A DNA stretch of 6,825 bases from assembly GCA_016290695.1 (NCBI GenBank), contig JAEEUX010000141.1, positions 1-6,825 of the forward strand, given 5' to 3'. The notes beneath the pieces were generated by a model. That model did no database searches. It was not told where the DNA came from and saw nothing but the letters and a program-made list of their open reading frames with translations. Below are positions 5,511-6,825 of this stretch, in pieces. The stretch's first letter is position 1; every line of letters starts with the position of its first letter. Position numbers and translations under genes: made by a program. The stretch comes from Oscillospiraceae bacterium (GTDB lineage: Bacteria; Bacillota; Clostridia; Oscillospirales; Oscillospiraceae).

Positions 5511-6050
5511 ATGAATTTATATGATTTCACCGTAAAGGCTCAGGATGGCAGCGACGTAGCGCTCTCTCAGTTCGAGGGAAAGACCGTTCTCATCGTTAAC
5601 ACTGCAACGGGCTGCGGATTCACGCCCCAGTATGAGGAGCTGCAGAACATGTACGAAGAGCTGCACGACCAGGGCTTTGAGATCCTCGATTTCCCCTGCA
5701 ACCAGTTCATGAACCAGGCCCCCGGCGACGACGCGGAGATCCACGATTTCTGCACCGGAAGGTACGGCATCACCTTCCCGCAGTACAGCAAGATAGACGT
5801 TAACGGCGAAAACGCCATTCCCCTTTATAAATGGCTCACCCAGAACACCAAGTTCGAGGGCTTTGACGGAGCCATGAAGCTCATGCTTGCCCCCATCGTG
5901 AAGAAGATGGATAAGGATTATAAGAACAACGGCAACATCAAATGGAATTTCACCAAAATTCTTATCGACAAAAACGGCAACATTGCCGCCCGCTTTGAGC
6001 CCACGGCTGACATTGGTAAAATCAGAGCAAAGGTAAAGGAGATTATTTAA
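5511..6050 (+). CDS. gpx: Thiol glutathione peroxidase (thioredoxin-dependent type, BsaA-like)
   Basis: The 179-residue cytoplasmic enzyme reduces hydrogen or organic peroxides. It has the thioredoxin-like fold of glutathione peroxidases: NTATGCGFTPQY (30-41) with peroxidatic C35 in place of selenocysteine, FPCNQF (61-66), and KWNF (144-147). The catalytic tetrad is complete: C35, Q69, W145 and N146. C81 in HDFCTGRYG lies 46 residues after C35, as the resolving cysteine does in yeast Gpx3-type enzymes. This implies an intramolecular disulphide reduced by thioredoxin, not glutathione, as expected in a Clostridium-like cell. The usual QEPG motif is QAPG here. AGGAGG at 5497-5502, 8 bp before ATG, fixes the start. 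The gene follows a double-operator promoter and is directly followed, with no gap, by a TSCPD-domain gene, so both share a transcript. Confidence 0.93.
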   Translation: MNLYDFTVKAQDGSDVALSQFEGKTVLIVNTATGCGFTPQYEELQNMYEELHDQGFEILDFPCNQFMNQAPGDDAEIHDFCTGRYGITFPQYSKIDVNGENAIPLYKWLTQNTKFEGFDGAMKLMLAPIVKKMDKDYKNNGNIKWNFTKILIDKNGNIAARFEPTADIGKIRAKVKEII

Positions 6051-6341
6051 ATGTTCCACTATGATTATCTTACCGAAAACACCTGTTCTCAGATGATCAG
6101 CTTCGACCTTGACGGCGATAAGGTAAGAAACATCAGCTTCACAGGAGGCTGCAACGGCAATCTGAAAACCATCTCTTCGCTCCTTGAGGGCTGGACGGTG
6201 GACGAGATTGAGAAAAAGCTCACGGGCATAATCTGCGGCAGAAGGCCCACCTCCTGCTCCGACCAGCTCGCAAAGGCCGTTCGCGCGGCGAAGACCGCTT
6301 CGGAGGATCCGAACTACGTCCCGCCGGATTACGACGACTGA
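6051..6341 (+). CDS. TSCPD-domain small protein (TIGR03905-like), unknown function
   Basis: The 96-residue protein consists almost wholly of one TSCPD domain, the small domain also found at the C-terminus of some ribonucleotide reductases. Marks are FTGGCNGNLKTISSLLEG (30-47), the IICGRRPTSCSDQLAKAV segment (60-77) with TSCSD in place of TSCPD, and cysteines C12, C34, C62 and C69, which could bind metal. Stand-alone proteins of this kind are common in Firmicutes and uncharacterised. ATG follows the peroxidase stop without a gap, and AAAGGAGA at 6035-6042 lies inside the peroxidase gene, so translation is probably coupled. Sharing an OhrR-type promoter suggests a role under peroxide stress, possibly linked to thiols or metal, but this is inferred from position only. 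The last 12 residues are an acidic tail beyond the domain. Confidence 0.85.
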   Translation: MFHYDYLTENTCSQMISFDLDGDKVRNISFTGGCNGNLKTISSLLEGWTVDEIEKKLTGIICGRRPTSCSDQLAKAVRAAKTASEDPNYVPPDYDD

Positions 6342-6377
6342 ATAAGAGCGCCACTAACTACGATCATCTCTTTAACG

Positions 6378-6541
6378 GCGCCGGTTTGAATTTTTTCTTC
6401 CGCAAACTTTCCTTTCTCCTTTTATACACAACCCCTTTTATTGTTCTCCCTTATCATTCCCATTAATTATCCATTAATAAGCTGTTTTGTTCCTTTCTTG
6501 TTTTTGATATCATGCTCCATTCTCCCCTTTCAAACCGGCGC
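6378..6541. repeat. Perfect 13-bp inverted repeat around a 138-bp pyrimidine-rich spacer, in the gpx/ohrR intergenic region
   Basis: GCGCCGGTTTGAA (6378-6390) and its exact complement TTCAAACCGGCGC (6529-6541) bracket 138 bp that are AT-rich and pyrimidine-rich on the + strand. Each arm is followed on the + strand by a run of six T residues (6391-6396 and 6547-6552). The intergenic stretch from 6342 to 6635 has no gene I can support and no simple short-loop terminator after the TSCPD gene; a weak GCGCC/GGCGC pairing (6348-6352 with 6377-6381) before the first T-run is the nearest candidate. The repeat could be the closing helix of a structured RNA or untranslated region, or ends of a small decayed element. 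Symmetry is certain, function unknown. Confidence 0.6.
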
Positions 6542-6554
6542 TCGTATTTTTTAC

Positions 6555-6583
6555 TGTTCATTCTTCGCATCCTGTGCTATAAT
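6555..6583 (+). promoter_or_regulatory. Extended -10 promoter of the ohrR-like gene
   Basis: TGCTATAAT at 6575-6583 is a perfect extended -10 element. A weak -35 match, TGTTCA at 6555-6560, lies at 17-bp spacing. Transcription should begin near 6590, giving a leader of about 45 nt. No copy of the TAAATCGT palindrome overlaps this promoter. Confidence 0.75.
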
Positions 6584-6600
6584 ACCTTCAATGTGCAATG

Positions 6601-6613
6601 CGCGCTCAGCGCG
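6601..6613 (+). repeat. GC-rich palindrome in the ohrR leader
   Basis: CGCGCTCAGCGCG is a perfect 6-1-6 inverted repeat just downstream of the predicted start site and 8 bp before the GAGG ribosome binding site. As RNA it could form a 5-bp stem with a 3-nt loop; as DNA it could be a protein site. It is followed by A residues, not T residues, so it is not a terminator. Confidence 0.55.
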
Positions 6614-6635
6614 AAAAAAGCGAGGTAAATACAAC

Positions 6636-6825
6636 GTGGAAACCCAACCCGGCAAATATGACTGCATAAAGCTTGAAAACCAACTATGCTTCCCGCTCTA
6701 TGCCTGCGCCAAGGAGATAATCAGGAAATACAAGCCCTTCCTTGACGAAATAAACCTCACCTATACGCAGTATATAGCCATGATGGTGATGTGGGAGCAT
6801 AAGGAAATGAATGTAAAGACCCTCG
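6636..6825 (+). CDS. ohrR: OhrR-type MarR-family organic peroxide sensor, N-terminal part (3' end outside window)
   Basis: Sixty-three residues from a GTG start are visible. The segment KLENQLCFPLYACAKE (12-27) followed by KYKPFLDEINLTYTQYIAMM (31-50) closely follows the N-terminus of Bacillus OhrR. C18 aligns with its peroxide-sensing Cys15, and Y32 and Y43 align with Tyr29 and Tyr40, which bond the reactive cysteine. OhrR is a dimeric winged-helix repressor that lets go of DNA when the cysteine is oxidised by organic peroxides. C10 and C24 are extra cysteines near the sensor. The winged-helix domain and any second redox cysteine are beyond the window. The start is GTG with GAGG at 6622-6625, a spacing of 10 bp; no in-frame ATG lies near it. 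The natural target is the peroxidase promoter upstream, though binding is inferred. Confidence 0.9.
   Translation, partial: METQPGKYDCIKLENQLCFPLYACAKEIIRKYKPFLDEINLTYTQYIAMMVMWEHKEMNVKTL

Noticed and set aside
5517..6059. Minus-strand open frame of 180 residues opposite gpx
   Set aside because: Shadow of a conserved gene on the + strand; no recognisable protein features of its own.
6348..6396. GCGCC/GGCGC pairing followed by TTTTTT as terminator of the gpx-TSCPD transcript
   Set aside because: A five-bp stem with a 24-nt loop and a 9-nt gap to the T-run is too weak for a confident intrinsic terminator.
6467..6520. Tiny minus-strand open frame with a purine-rich GGGGAG just before ATG
   Set aside because: Only 17 codons, with spacing of 2 bp to the putative site; purine richness is simply the complement of the pyrimidine-rich spacer.
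1..6825. CRISPR array, insertion sequence, tRNA or rRNA
   Set aside because: No regularly spaced repeats, transposase-like frames, or structured RNA gene sequences were recognised on either strand.

Overview
This window looks like chromosomal DNA of an anaerobic Gram-positive bacterium of the class Clostridia (Bacillota). The reasons are strong GGAGG-type ribosome binding sites before most genes, TTGACA/TATAAT-like promoters, lipobox lipoproteins, a corrinoid/URO-D-type methyltransferase-like gene, and protein variants that resemble gut Clostridia. Base composition is moderately GC-rich in genes, with AT-rich control regions. No transposase, integrase, CRISPR array, tRNA or rRNA is visible. 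All genes read on the + strand.

Layout. (1) 2-457: the C-terminal end of a uroporphyrinogen-decarboxylase-family protein, closed by an intrinsic terminator. (2) 522-1172: a small chloramphenicol-acetyltransferase-fold O-acetyltransferase with its own terminator. (3) 1248-5388: a zinc-uptake operon. A consensus promoter whose start region is covered by a perfect 7-1-7 Fur-family palindrome drives a Fur/Zur-type repressor, a small two-helix membrane protein with an outward Cys/His cluster, a His/Asp/Glu-rich zinc-binding lipoprotein (ZnuA), the ATPase (ZnuC), the permease (ZnuB) and a second lipoprotein of unknown function. It ends at a strong terminator. The last three genes are joined by 4-bp ATGA overlaps. 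(4) 5419-6825: a peroxide-defence locus. A promoter carrying two identical, oppositely oriented palindromes drives a thiol (thioredoxin-type) glutathione peroxidase and a directly abutting TSCPD-domain small protein. An AT- and pyrimidine-rich intergenic stretch with a perfect 13-bp inverted repeat follows, then the start of an OhrR-type organic-peroxide-sensing MarR regulator, cut off by the window end.

How the parts work together. In region 3 the repressor is expected to sense zinc and to shut off its own transcript, and so the transporter; ZnuA captures zinc outside the membrane, ZnuB passes it in and ZnuC powers this. The two unrecognised small exported or membrane proteins are probably accessory factors, inferred from operon position only. 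In region 4 the OhrR-like protein is the likely reader of the paired palindromes before the peroxidase gene. The points I find most worth following are the ZnuA variant that lacks the usual third histidine ligand, the two uncharacterised partners in the zinc operon, and the paired mirror-image operators linking a peroxidase and a TSCPD protein to a nearby OhrR. I see no clearly new defence or mobile system.
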